From Sphingopyxis sp. H073 (lineage in GTDB: Bacteria; Pseudomonadota; Alphaproteobacteria; Sphingomonadales; Sphingomonadaceae): 64,000 nucleotides of DNA. Made by a program: the position numbers and the translations under genes. The notes beneath the pieces were generated by a model, which was not told where the DNA came from, did no database searches, and saw nothing but the letters and a program-made list of their open reading frames with translations. Positions 44,688-53,660 of this stretch are shown one piece after another. Location of the stretch: contig NZ_LNSG01000003.1 of NCBI RefSeq assembly GCF_001468395.1, forward strand, positions 124,001 to 188,000, in the 5' to 3' direction. How positions within the stretch are numbered: the stretch's first letter is position 1; each line of letters starts with the position of its first letter.

Positions 44688-46082
44688 TTGGGCCAGCCGA
44701 TTGTGGACCTAAAGCACCAGCTGACTTCGCTGAAGTCGATCTTCCTTGGTCAAGGCGACACCACCTCACTCCGCGGCCGGGCGATGAATTCGGGCGCGTG
44801 GATCGGTGCCGGATTTGCGGTGCAGAAAGCTCTCCAGTTCGGGTCCAACCTGATCCTGACGCGCCTGCTGTTTCCCGAAGCCTTTGGCCTGATGGCGCTG
44901 GCGTCGGTCTTCATGGTCGGGCTCGCGATGTTCTCGGACGTGGGAATTTATCCGGCGGTTATCAGGGACCCGCGGGGCGACGACCCCGATTTTCTGAACA
45001 CGGCATGGACGGTGCAGGCTGTTCGAGGCCTTGGCTTGTGCGCTGTGGGAGCAGCGATCGCTTACCCCATATCGCTGATTTACGAGCAGCCCATTCTATT
45101 TCCGCTGCTTGCCCTGCTCAGCACCACTGCAGCCATATCGGGATTCCAGTCCATTTCCCTTGCCACGGCCGAAAGACGGCTGGATTTTCGCAGGGTCACG
45201 GTCATTCAGGTCATATCCCAGATTGTTTCCATCACCCTGCTGATTACTTTATCATATTTATACAGATCGGTCTGGTCGCTGGCTTTCTCGGGCGTCATCA
45301 GCACGCTTGCCTCAGTTGTCCTGGGCCATCTGCTGCTTCCGAAGCACCGACATCGGTTCATGCTGCACTCCGCATCGGCAAAATCGCTTTTCCATTTCGG
45401 GCGGTGGATATTGCTGTCGACCCTCGCCACCTATTTGGGCGGAGAAGGACTGAAGGCCATTCAGGGAGGCCTGATTTCCCCTGCGGAATTTGGCGTCCTT
45501 TCTATAGCCTATACGATCGCGGCCATTCCGAACGAACTTGCGACGAAACTCGCCGCATCGATTGGACTGCCCGCCATTGCCGAAACCTATCGCGCCGCGC
45601 CCGATCGCACGTCCGCGGTGCTGCACGCACTGCGGATCCGGACACTTGCCGTTTCGCTGACACTTTTTGCTGGCGCAATCGTGGTCGCGCATCCCGCGAT
45701 CCGCCTGCTCTATGATCCAAGATACCATGCAGCGGCAGACTATCTCGTGGCGCTGTGCGCAGGCAACGCGATTGCAGCGGTCGCCTCTGGCTACAATAGT
45801 GCAATTCTGGCGATCGGAAGGGCGTCAAGCTACTTCCTGTTGATCGCCTCGCTGGCGATAATCCGCATCGTGGCGGTCCTACTGGGCTTCCATATCGACG
45901 GAATCATGGGAATGCTATACGGGATGGCTTGCGCAAATCTTGTATATATCGCGATCACATGGATCGTCGCATTTCGATTCAAGATCATCGATTTAAAAAT
46001 GGACATCATATCGATAATATTGGTTTTGTCATTTTTGCTCGTATTCAGTTCGGCATATCATTTTATGGTTCATATCTTATAG
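44688..46082 (+). CDS. Wzx-type polysaccharide flippase
   Basis: Multi-helix flippase of the polysaccharide transporter (MOP) superfamily, about 464 aa and 12 helices. Family features are AWIGAGFAVQKALQFGSNLI-LTRLLFPEAFGLMAL and the long run of helices after. It would move undecaprenyl-linked repeat units across the inner membrane. The start is uncertain: TTG at 44688, GTG at 44703 or ATG at 44784. The 3' end and the following gap (45920-46170) are clearly richer in AT than neighbours. It stands alone, divergent from XrtV. Confidence 0.85.
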   Translation: MGQPIVDLKHQLTSLKSIFLGQGDTTSLRGRAMNSGAWIGAGFAVQKALQFGSNLILTRLLFPEAFGLMALASVFMVGLAMFSDVGIYPAVIRDPRGDDPDFLNTAWTVQAVRGLGLCAVGAAIAYPISLIYEQPILFPLLALLSTTAAISGFQSISLATAERRLDFRRVTVIQVISQIVSITLLITLSYLYRSVWSLAFSGVISTLASVVLGHLLLPKHRHRFMLHSASAKSLFHFGRWILLSTLATYLGGEGLKAIQGGLISPAEFGVLSIAYTIAAIPNELATKLAASIGLPAIAETYRAAPDRTSAVLHALRIRTLAVSLTLFAGAIVVAHPAIRLLYDPRYHAAADYLVALCAGNAIAAVASGYNSAILAIGRASSYFLLIASLAIIRIVAVLLGFHIDGIMGMLYGMACANLVYIAITWIVAFRFKIIDLKMDIISIILVLSFLLVFSSAYHFMVHIL

Positions 46083-46183
46083 AAAAAGTTGGACGTTTTA
46101 CCTTAAAGAATACGCTGCATTGAAGGCAAATCTGTGCCAATAATAATACCCCCTCATCTGGAACAGCATGCCGGAATCGCGCA

Positions 46184-47218
46184 TTAGTCCAATATGGTGG
46201 CCAAACGATGGCGCCAGTCATGCCGGGTGCGAACATGTTCCACATTGCGTTCGCGGATGGTCGCTAGCTTCTGCGGTTCGGCGCACAAGGCGTGGAGCAT
46301 GGCCAACGCCTCTTCTGGGGCCTCCGGTAGTTCGATGGTCGCCTCCGGCCAGTCGAGCAATTCGTCGGCTTCCTCGGTGGAGGGGCGGGAGCCAGCGACT
46401 ATGCAGCCTGCCGCGAGCGATTCGAACCAGCGCTGGCCGACGATGGACATCGGCACCCGCAGCGGACTGGTGATATGCGGGTCATAAGCGAGCGCGATCA
46501 GGGACGATTGCGCCAACTTCCAGAAATGCATGCGGTGTAGCCGCATATCATCGATGGCACCGATAGACAGATGATCGGTGTGGTGGAAGATGTAAGGGCT
46601 TTCCGGGGTATTCATCGCTTCGGCGACCGTACGGGTGATACCTGGCAGCTGCCGTCCGTAAGCGAGCACGGCAATCGGACGATCACTGTTAAGACCATTC
46701 ACCAGCGTCGTATCTGTCGCCAGCGGCACGTGCCGCGCAATGGCGCGATGCTCCGGTCGGAGGCTCTCATAAACAGGGCGGAATGGCAGGCACAGCCGGT
46801 CGACGCTATCCTCCAGGCTGAACGCCGGGCGCAGGCGGCTTGCGATGGCTCGCGCCGGACCGGGCAGCCGTTCGATGAACTGCTGACCGCGCGAATAGAG
46901 TATGTGCGGCGTATCCCAGCAATCGAACAGGTAAACCACGACGCGATTGCCCGCTTCACGGAGAGCGCGCAATTGAGTCTCCAGAGGCGGCAATTGATAG
47001 AAAGCCAGCAGGACACAGACGATCGTCGCGTTCCTTGCTTGGGCGGGGCTTTCCGGCAGGAGACACAGCTCGGCGTCATGCTCCCGCAGCAATATATTCT
47101 CCAACTCCGCCATGCAGCACATGGCCGGAGACCGATCGAGATTCCGCATCGACAGAACGTAAATCTTCCCGCCGGTACCGGATGTATAAACAGGAGCTCT
47201 ACTCACTGCCTTCACCAT
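46184..47218 (-). CDS. Glycosyltransferase family 1-like protein
   Basis: A 344-aa predicted glycosyltransferase. The C-terminal part (LRVPMSIVGQRWFESLAAGC followed by IVAGSRPSTEEADELLDWPE) resembles the GT1-like C-terminal domain of DUF3880/YkvP-type transferases. The N-terminal domain has a Rossmann pattern (NATIVCVLLAFYQLPPLETQ, VVVYLFDCWDTPHIL). The acceptor and donor are unknown. The ATG at MVKAVSRAP lacks a strong ribosome site, and other starts (up to 47338) are possible. It is the last gene of the five-gene minus-strand series after EpsI. Confidence 0.72.
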   Translation of the reverse strand: MVKAVSRAPVYTSGTGGKIYVLSMRNLDRSPAMCCMAELENILLREHDAELCLLPESPAQARNATIVCVLLAFYQLPPLETQLRALREAGNRVVVYLFDCWDTPHILYSRGQQFIERLPGPARAIASRLRPAFSLEDSVDRLCLPFRPVYESLRPEHRAIARHVPLATDTTLVNGLNSDRPIAVLAYGRQLPGITRTVAEAMNTPESPYIFHHTDHLSIGAIDDMRLHRMHFWKLAQSSLIALAYDPHITSPLRVPMSIVGQRWFESLAAGCIVAGSRPSTEEADELLDWPEATIELPEAPEEALAMLHALCAEPQKLATIRERNVEHVRTRHDWRHRLATILD

Positions 47219-47454
47219 ATCAGGATCGGCGTTTATAGGGTGCGGCAGGCCGCGCCGCGCCTGACGTCGCGAAAAGTGGAACAGATGACACTTTCCGGAC
47301 GAACGGACGCCAAGGCAGCTTGACTGGGCCTGAGCCAAATGCGGAATGGTACGGCGATGGCATCCCTTGCGTCCTTTTCATCCCCGGTCGCCAAATCGGG
47401 CAACGCCGTTTAAGTTCCAGGCGATCTTCACGGTCGAGGGCTGGTTCGCCTGTG

Positions 47455-48417
47455 TCAAATTCGCAAAACTACTCTCGCAAGCTGCGCCCCCCATGATCGG
47501 TCGCGATCATAGAGCGCCTCGCGAACGACTGCCAGTTGATCCGACATTGCCGCAACACGCCCTTCGTTCACCATCAAGTCGCGCAACTCCGCTTCCATCG
47601 CGTCCTGACTGTCCGCCTCGAATATCGCGCATCCGTCACCCAAAGCAGCTATAGCGGGAACGATCGAACTCATGAGCGAGGGGACGCCGTGAGCAGCCGC
47701 CTCGAAGCCCACCACGGCAAGCCCCTCGTTGAAAGCCGTTCGCGTCGGACAGACCAGTAAATCCGCGGCATCGATTGCCCGATGCACCGCTGTCCCGTCC
47801 AGCTTGCCCACGAAGGAAACGCGCGGGTCATCGAGCTTGGCGATCAGCGCTTCGAGTTCGGCGGTTGCGCTCCCTGCACCCGCAAACACCAAAGTGAGAT
47901 CCGGAAAGTCCGACTTCAACGCAGCAAACGCGTCCAACAGCATAAAGACGCCTTTGTCGTGCTCGATCCTGCCAAGATACAAAAGGTTACGAACTCGGCT
48001 GACGCGTTTCACAGCATGCCGATGCGCCATCTGAGGAATCTGTGCCAATCCCTGTACCCGCCCCAAAGTCACTTGCGCAATCTGCCTCGCGCATTCGGCC
48101 GATGTGCAAATCGCATCGTCGATCGACCGGGCGCGCCATGCAGTTTGTGCTTTTCGATAGACTCCTTTTGCACCGCCCAAGCGTTGCCCCATAGGCCAGA
48201 ATGTATTGTGCGCCGTCAGCAACAAGCGCTGGCTGCGCCGCGCGAGCCTCGGCCAGAACGCCGACGGAAAGTCGGTTGCCGCAAGGATCAGATGGGGCGC
48301 AAATGCATCGATTGCAGAACACACCCGGTTTCCATAGTCATTCTGCGCCGCAAAATATTCCTTGCGGCTATTCCAGCTACCTCGCGCGATCCGATGAAAA
48401 GAGTGGGACCGGTCCAT
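47455..48417 (-). CDS. Glycosyltransferase family 4, N-terminally short
   Basis: GT-B enzyme with a full nucleotide-sugar binding half: NLLYLGRIEHDKGVFMLLDA, LTLVFAGAGSATAELEALIA, and the EX7E region FNEGLAVVGFEAAAHGVPSL. The product is 320 aa, about 50-70 residues less than usual. The first strand of the N-terminal Rossmann fold is not visible, since it starts MDRSHSFHRIARGSW. The ATG has AAGGA 4 bases ahead, and the frame is closed only 9 codons upstream by the ligase stop. It may be a natural short form or a trimmed gene. Confidence 0.8.
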   Translation of the reverse strand: MDRSHSFHRIARGSWNSRKEYFAAQNDYGNRVCSAIDAFAPHLILAATDFPSAFWPRLARRSQRLLLTAHNTFWPMGQRLGGAKGVYRKAQTAWRARSIDDAICTSAECARQIAQVTLGRVQGLAQIPQMAHRHAVKRVSRVRNLLYLGRIEHDKGVFMLLDAFAALKSDFPDLTLVFAGAGSATAELEALIAKLDDPRVSFVGKLDGTAVHRAIDAADLLVCPTRTAFNEGLAVVGFEAAAHGVPSLMSSIVPAIAALGDGCAIFEADSQDAMEAELRDLMVNEGRVAAMSDQLAVVREALYDRDRSWGAQLARVVLRI

Positions 48418-48441
48418 CTGGTCCTTCGGAACGGATATCTT

Positions 48442-49791
48442 TTACCGAGTACGAGCCGGGCGTCCGGGCGAGCTCGCAGTCGCGAACACGGCGCCGGCGA
48501 TCAACCACGTCAGTGGCACGATCGATGAGTTGGGAACGCTGTCCAGCAGATTGATGGCGAGCAACGCGCAGAGGGCGGCCGATGGAACCGAAATGGCCTC
48601 GAGCGCCTTGCGCCGCCACAAGAGGCTGACGGCTCCGATCGACAGCAGGCCGAACATCGACAAATACCCCGCCCAGCCCCACGTGCCGAACGCAATGATC
48701 CAGCTGCCGTCGGTGACGCTGTTGTCCCTCCCCGTTTCGGGGTCGTAAATGCGATTCCGGCCCCAGCTTCCCCAGCCGAACATCGGCTTTTGCGCGACTT
48801 TCTGAAGCAGCTCATCCTCGTTTATCAGCCGCACTCCGAGCGAATCGCCGCGATCGGTGCTGAAAGCGTTGGTCATTTCGGATATCGTCGCCGTGGGGAT
48901 CAGTCCGGCGGCGCGCACCGCGGGGTAGAGCAGCACCAAGCCGCATAGCGCCGCGCTCAGCAGGGCAAGCCGCCGGGCGCGCAGGAACGCGATCGCCGGG
49001 ACCGTCACCGCGGCGAGCACGAACGCCCCCAGCGATTTGCACAGCACCAGAATCAGCGCCAGATAGGCTGCGAACAGTCCCGACCGGGTACGGCGCGTTC
49101 CCGTGGCATCCTTCCACCGCGCGGCGGCCGCCGCCAGCGCCATGGCACAGAAGATCGCGACTAGCAGACCGTGGCCCAGGAACACCACGGGGCGAAAGCC
49201 GCCTCCGCGCACCTGTTGCCCGAAGCTGTGCGGAAAAAAGCCGTAGATCAGCCGGTGCAACTGCGGACTGAGCCGGATTTCGATCAGCATCAATACCGAA
49301 TAGGCCAGCGCCGCGAGCACCAGCGCAAAGAGGAACTGGCGGCGGCGCTCGTCATTGTTCAACAAGCCATAGCCAGCCACAAACGGGATAAGCGTGATGA
49401 CGTTCAAAGCCGCCTGCGACGCAGCGTCGTACAATGTCATCGGCGGAATGAAGCGGTCGCCGTAGAGGAAGGATTCGGGATTGAAGACCGATGTCGCGAA
49501 GGGCGAGAAGACGAACAGCACGGCCAGGCCGACGATCGCGGGATTCTTGAAGGCGCCGAGCCATCGTTCGCGCGCGAACAGCGCGCAGCCGATCAGGATC
49601 GAGAGGTTGGAAATGCTGGTCTTGTCGAGCGGCGGCACACCCGAAAACTCGAACGAGGTCTTGACGGGGAGCAGCAGATAAGCGCCGAGAACCGACCACA
49701 TGAGCGCCCGGTGTGCGGGGAGCGTCGCAAACAGCAGGATCGCCACGCACGGCCAGACGCCGAGGACCAAATAGGCAAACAGATTCGGAAT
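48442..49791 (-). CDS. O-antigen ligase/Wzy-like polymerase
   Basis: Polytopic protein with about 11 helices and the large periplasmic loop of the O-antigen ligase (Wzy_C) family; the loop has the conserved VAQKPMFGWGSWGRNRIYD region. It would polymerise or ligate the polysaccharide. The start is unusual: the family N-terminus PNLFAYLVLGVWPCVAILLF begins with ATT at 49791, six bases after GGGGGG, while the first standard start (TTG 49770) would remove PNLFAY. Both upstream and downstream genes share this frame and are separated only by stops. Length 449 aa with ATT. Confidence 0.83.
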   Translation of the reverse strand: MPNLFAYLVLGVWPCVAILLFATLPAHRALMWSVLGAYLLLPVKTSFEFSGVPPLDKTSISNLSILIGCALFARERWLGAFKNPAIVGLAVLFVFSPFATSVFNPESFLYGDRFIPPMTLYDAASQAALNVITLIPFVAGYGLLNNDERRRQFLFALVLAALAYSVLMLIEIRLSPQLHRLIYGFFPHSFGQQVRGGGFRPVVFLGHGLLVAIFCAMALAAAAARWKDATGTRRTRSGLFAAYLALILVLCKSLGAFVLAAVTVPAIAFLRARRLALLSAALCGLVLLYPAVRAAGLIPTATISEMTNAFSTDRGDSLGVRLINEDELLQKVAQKPMFGWGSWGRNRIYDPETGRDNSVTDGSWIIAFGTWGWAGYLSMFGLLSIGAVSLLWRRKALEAISVPSAALCALLAINLLDSVPNSSIVPLTWLIAGAVFATASSPGRPARTR

Positions 49792-49809
49792 CGAACGCCC
49801 CCCGCGCGG

Positions 49810-51546
49810 TTATTCAGCGGTCGGCATATGCGGCCGCGGGACGTTGCAGTCCAGCAGCGCGCGCATTTTGGGGCTGTTTTCATTCGGCGTGTCATAGCTC
49901 GCCTTGGCGCCCCAGCTTCCCCACCGGGTCCCTTGCCGCCCCACACTGTTGAAATGGGCGAGCAGGCTGCAACCAAGGTCGCGATGCACCCGCATGAGTT
50001 CGACATAGAGATCATACATGCGCGGATGCGACTGCGCCGGCGCCAGCGCCGGACCATAGGGCAACTCCGCCTGCCCCTTGGGCTGGATATGCTGTCCTCC
50101 CTCATAAGCGATGTAGGCAAGTCCATTGCGCTTCGCGAAATCGATCGTCCGGGACAGGCTGTCGCCGGCGCGCAGTTCCGCCAGCGTCGCCGCGACATCG
50201 TCGATCACCATATCGGCTGTCAGCGCCGCGCCAAGGCTCGCCCATTTCTCATAGGCCGCGTCGCGAGGCCCGACATAGGCAGCGGGCGACACCGTATCGA
50301 CCCCGCCGTTTTTGAGACACCACCGGATCGTGCGTTGCGACGCGTCGAACCAGGCCGCCTGGACCGCGCCGACCCGCACCAGCCGCTTCGCATCGGCTCC
50401 CGCCCATTCGCGCTCCCATATGGCGAACGTCCGCCTGAACAGCGCCCCGATCCGCTCGGGGTGATCCTTCCCCTCGGTCTTCGCGGCATCCTTCCAGGGA
50501 TTCCCGCCCTTCGCTTCGACCAAGGCGCCCGCCAGCGGCGAATTCAGCATCCAGCCGGCCTGCAGAAAGCCCCAGTTCCAGACCTCGTTCGAATATTCGA
50601 GATAGACTTTCAGCTTGGGGTCAAGCGTCTGATGCACCAGCTTCGCAAACTGTGCGATATAGTCGTCGGTCGCACGGTGCGGGATGCAAAACCACGGATC
50701 GATCTGAAGCGTGTTGCATAGCTGGACCATCAATTCGATCGAGACGCCGCCCGAAAACTTCATCTGGAACGGTGTCGGCGCAGGACCGAAGCGGGCGTCG
50801 GGATCGCCCCGCGTCGCCACCATCGTATAGAATGTCGGCCGTTTCCGGTTGCGCCAATGTTCTTCGATCGAGTTGTTCGTGCCTGCCCAATCCATGAACC
50901 GCAGGCAATGGAACGGACGGCAGAAATCGAGGAATTCGGGCAGGAACGGATCGCGCGTCAGGTCCGCATTCTCGTCGGCTTCCGCAACCAGCCGGATATT
51001 TCGGATGTGATTGCCGCGCTTGGACCGCCTGATGATGATCCCTTCGTAATTCTTCCTGTCATTCCGCATGCTCAGTTTCACGCGGCCCGGTCTGCTCGAT
51101 ATGATCCGGGTAGAGGCCGTCGCGTCGATCTCGCCTTCCCCGTCATAAAGCAGAATATAGGTTCCTGGCGGTCGCCAGTTAGGGACAAGGGTCGCGACCG
51201 TTTGAGGTTCCGAAAGCCCGGGGCTGCGGACCGGCACCTCGAGCGGGTAACCGTCCTCGTCATACTGGAACGCTGCCGGGACATTGGTGTTGTCCGGCCC
51301 GGCCTTGCTGAGATTCTTCGTGTACCAAGGCCTTGCCCCCAGAAACAGGTTCCGGAAGGGAAAGCCCGGCTCCCAGTCCGCGATTCCGGCCAGATTCATG
51401 CCGATGGGCAATTTGGGAAAGCTGTCGCCGCGCGGGATGGGAATCGGTTCCTCACGCGTCGCGGCCCACAGTCCGCCGAGACCGGCCGTAAAGACGCCCG
51501 CGCCGGCCGCGGAAGCCAGCATCAACGACCGACGATCAATCTTCAT
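49810..51546 (-). CDS. Tat-exported glycoside-hydrolase-like protein
   Basis: A 578-aa protein with a Tat-like signal (DRRSLMLASAAGAGVFTAG). The second half resembles a clan-A TIM barrel: YLEYSNEVWNW supplies a candidate acid/base Glu321, and AYEGGQH a candidate nucleophile Glu482. The first part (about 45-200) is beta-rich (TYILLYDGEGEIDATASTRI) and may bind carbohydrate. It lies in the middle of the EpsI-ligase operon, so it may trim or release the polysaccharide in the periplasm. Family is unassigned; the glycosidase role is an inference from motifs. Confidence 0.7.
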   Translation of the reverse strand: MKIDRRSLMLASAAGAGVFTAGLGGLWAATREEPIPIPRGDSFPKLPIGMNLAGIADWEPGFPFRNLFLGARPWYTKNLSKAGPDNTNVPAAFQYDEDGYPLEVPVRSPGLSEPQTVATLVPNWRPPGTYILLYDGEGEIDATASTRIISSRPGRVKLSMRNDRKNYEGIIIRRSKRGNHIRNIRLVAEADENADLTRDPFLPEFLDFCRPFHCLRFMDWAGTNNSIEEHWRNRKRPTFYTMVATRGDPDARFGPAPTPFQMKFSGGVSIELMVQLCNTLQIDPWFCIPHRATDDYIAQFAKLVHQTLDPKLKVYLEYSNEVWNWGFLQAGWMLNSPLAGALVEAKGGNPWKDAAKTEGKDHPERIGALFRRTFAIWEREWAGADAKRLVRVGAVQAAWFDASQRTIRWCLKNGGVDTVSPAAYVGPRDAAYEKWASLGAALTADMVIDDVAATLAELRAGDSLSRTIDFAKRNGLAYIAYEGGQHIQPKGQAELPYGPALAPAQSHPRMYDLYVELMRVHRDLGCSLLAHFNSVGRQGTRWGSWGAKASYDTPNENSPKMRALLDCNVPRPHMPTAE

Positions 51547-51587
51547 CGGCCGGCAGCCCGTCGGTTATCGAGCCGCCGACGCGGCGT

Positions 51588-52295
51588 TCAAAACAAGACA
51601 TTGTTCCGGAACTCGCTGGAACAGGCTCGGGCAAAAGCCTGCAGGAATTCCTCGAGCGCGTCGGGCGAATAGCCGGATGCCCCCTCTATCGTCGAGACGC
51701 GGAAAAGCAGCCCGTCGGGAGAAACACCCCGAACATTCGCCAGCGCCATTGAGATTCTCTGTTCGGCCCACCCAACGGGAAAATCCCTACCTACACGGAC
51801 CCAGTACAGAATCTCCTCCTTCGGGCCGCCACGATCGGCGATCAGCTTTCGCGCGGCGATGCGGCGACCGTCGAAATCGAGCGACACAGCCTTGGAAAAA
51901 ACGATCGGGAAACCCGCCGCCGGATAGCAAACCTCGGGCCGATGGACCTGAACGTCATTCTGCTGGATATTGTTGTACGCTAGTAGCACCATCATTGTGG
52001 GCAACCCGTCGCCTTGGTAGATACGGGTTTCGAGATTCTGATAGAGATTGTCGGAAAACGGGTCGGGGGCAGCGGTTACCAGTTCGCTGCTCGTCCGCGA
52101 CCGCCACCTGCCCGCAGCCCCAGGGATCATCTTGCGGAACCGCTCTTTGGGGATGGGCGCGGCCAAGGCTCTCGGCATGTTGAGGGAGGAGATGGCGGCG
52201 GCCGCCGCCAGCCCTAGGCCAATCAGGGCGCCTCGCCGGTCGATCATCCTGCTATCGGCACGTTCGCCCGGCGAAAAAATGTTGCGTCTGGTCAT
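51588..52295 (-). CDS. epsI: EpsI-type exosortase-associated protein
   Basis: A 235-aa EpsI-family (DUF3485) protein that in other systems is fused or linked to exosortases. A membrane-export leader (GALIGLGLAAAAAISSLNMP) precedes the EpsI domain with its key segment NNIQQNDVQVHRPEVCYPAA, where the conserved His and Cys lie. ATG follows AAAGGG. It heads a minus-strand series EpsI, GH-like, ligase, GT4, GT1 and is divergent from a GT4 gene. Role in sorting or polymer processing is unproven. Confidence 0.87.
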   Translation of the reverse strand: MTRRNIFSPGERADSRMIDRRGALIGLGLAAAAAISSLNMPRALAAPIPKERFRKMIPGAAGRWRSRTSSELVTAAPDPFSDNLYQNLETRIYQGDGLPTMMVLLAYNNIQQNDVQVHRPEVCYPAAGFPIVFSKAVSLDFDGRRIAARKLIADRGGPKEEILYWVRVGRDFPVGWAEQRISMALANVRGVSPDGLLFRVSTIEGASGYSPDALEEFLQAFARACSSEFRNNVLF

Positions 52296-52389
52296 ATTAG
52301 CCCTTTGGATCGGCCGCTCATGCTTAGTCGCCGTCGGACAAACTCGCCAACGAAAAAGTTCCCCACTATAAAAGGGCGCGGCTTGCAAA

Positions 52390-52403
52390 GCTGTTCGAAC
52401 AGC
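52390..52403. promoter_or_regulatory. Palindrome GCTGTTCGAACAGC
   Basis: A perfect 14-bp palindrome in the EpsI/GT4 divergent gap, next to an AT-rich TATAAA. This could be a regulator site for either operon. Confidence 0.35.
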
Positions 52404-52441
52404 CTAGGCGGGAAACAACGCAAGCGTTCGGGGGGCCAAGC

Positions 52442-53659
52442 TTGAGAATTGCGTATCTGGTAAATCGCTATCCGGCGACAAGTCACAGCTTCATTCGCCG
52501 CGAGATCGCAGCAGTCGAGGCCGCAGGCGCAGAGGTGTTTCGCTTCTCGGTCCGCCCCGCGGACCTCGCCGCCTTGCCCGACCCGCGCGACCAGGCGGAA
52601 GTCATGCGAACCGAGACGCTTCTAACCCCAGGCGGCCTGCGACTCCTGCTGCGGTTGGCGGGGCGATTCCTCCGATATCCGGGCCGCGGCATCGTGGCGA
52701 CGCGGACAGCCTTTGCGCGCGGGGAATGGAAGGTCGCGCCGATTATAAGGCGCGTCGCCTATTTGGCCGAAGCCGCCGAACTGGCCGCGCGGATGCGGGC
52801 GTTGAAGGTCGATCACCTGCACGCCCATTTCGGGACAAATCCCGCAATAGTGGCCCGGATCGCCAGCAAATGGAGTAGCATCCCCTACAGTTTCACGGTC
52901 CACGGGCCCGACGAATTCGACCTCGCCGCCCCGCTCGACCTCACCGGGAAGATCGCCGACGCCCGATTTTGCGTGGCAATTAGCAGCTTCGGGCGCAGCC
53001 AGTTGATGCGCTGGAGCGCGTTCGACGACTGGAGCAAGATTGAGGTGGTCCGGTGCGGCGTAGACGAAATGTTCCTCAATGACGGCGCCCCGTCGCCTGT
53101 GCCTGCCACGCCGCGCCTGTGCGCCGTCGCGCGATTGAGCGCGCAAAAGGGCATACCGCTGCTGATCGAGGCCGCGAAGCGCCTCAGGGACGAAGGCAGG
53201 CATTTCGAACTTGTCCTGATCGGCGATGGCGAAATGCGGGACGAGATCGAACGGATCGTCGATCGCCACAGCCTCAAAGCGATAGTTCGGATCACTGGAT
53301 GGGTGAGCGCCGACGAGGTGGTCGCGCATCTGTCCGAGGCGCGCGCTATGGTCTTGCCCAGCTTTGCCGAAGGGCTTCCGGTCGTGATCATGGAGGCGCT
53401 GGCACTCGAACGCCCTGTCGTTGCCACCGCAATTGCCGGCACCCCCGAACTCGTCGACCATAGGTGCGGCTGGCTTATTCCCGCGGGATCCGTCGACGCG
53501 CTGACCGATGCGATGCGCGCGGCGCTAGACGCCTCGCCTGCCGAGCTCGCCGCGCTGGGCAGTGTCGGAAGGGAAAGAGTGCGCGACCGGCACGATGCGA
53601 GCCGGAATGGCCGCGAACTCTATCGCCTGTTCCAGCTCCATCACGACATCGGCCGATGA
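52442..53659 (+). CDS. Glycosyltransferase family 4 (exopolysaccharide)
   Basis: GT-B glycosyltransferase of 405 aa. N-terminal acceptor half: RIAYLVNRYPATSHSFIRRE and HLHAHFGTNPAIVARIA, a pattern of the WcaL/AmsK colanic-acid type enzymes. Donor half: CAVARLSAQKGIPLLIEAAK, LIGDGEMRDEIERIV, and EX7E in FAEGLPVVIMEALALERPVV. The TTG start follows GGGGGG by six bases. It heads a plus-strand series of four glycosyltransferases. Sugar specificity unknown. Confidence 0.88.
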   Translation: MRIAYLVNRYPATSHSFIRREIAAVEAAGAEVFRFSVRPADLAALPDPRDQAEVMRTETLLTPGGLRLLLRLAGRFLRYPGRGIVATRTAFARGEWKVAPIIRRVAYLAEAAELAARMRALKVDHLHAHFGTNPAIVARIASKWSSIPYSFTVHGPDEFDLAAPLDLTGKIADARFCVAISSFGRSQLMRWSAFDDWSKIEVVRCGVDEMFLNDGAPSPVPATPRLCAVARLSAQKGIPLLIEAAKRLRDEGRHFELVLIGDGEMRDEIERIVDRHSLKAIVRITGWVSADEVVAHLSEARAMVLPSFAEGLPVVIMEALALERPVVATAIAGTPELVDHRCGWLIPAGSVDALTDAMRAALDASPAELAALGSVGRERVRDRHDASRNGRELYRLFQLHHDIGR

Positions 53660-53660
53660 C

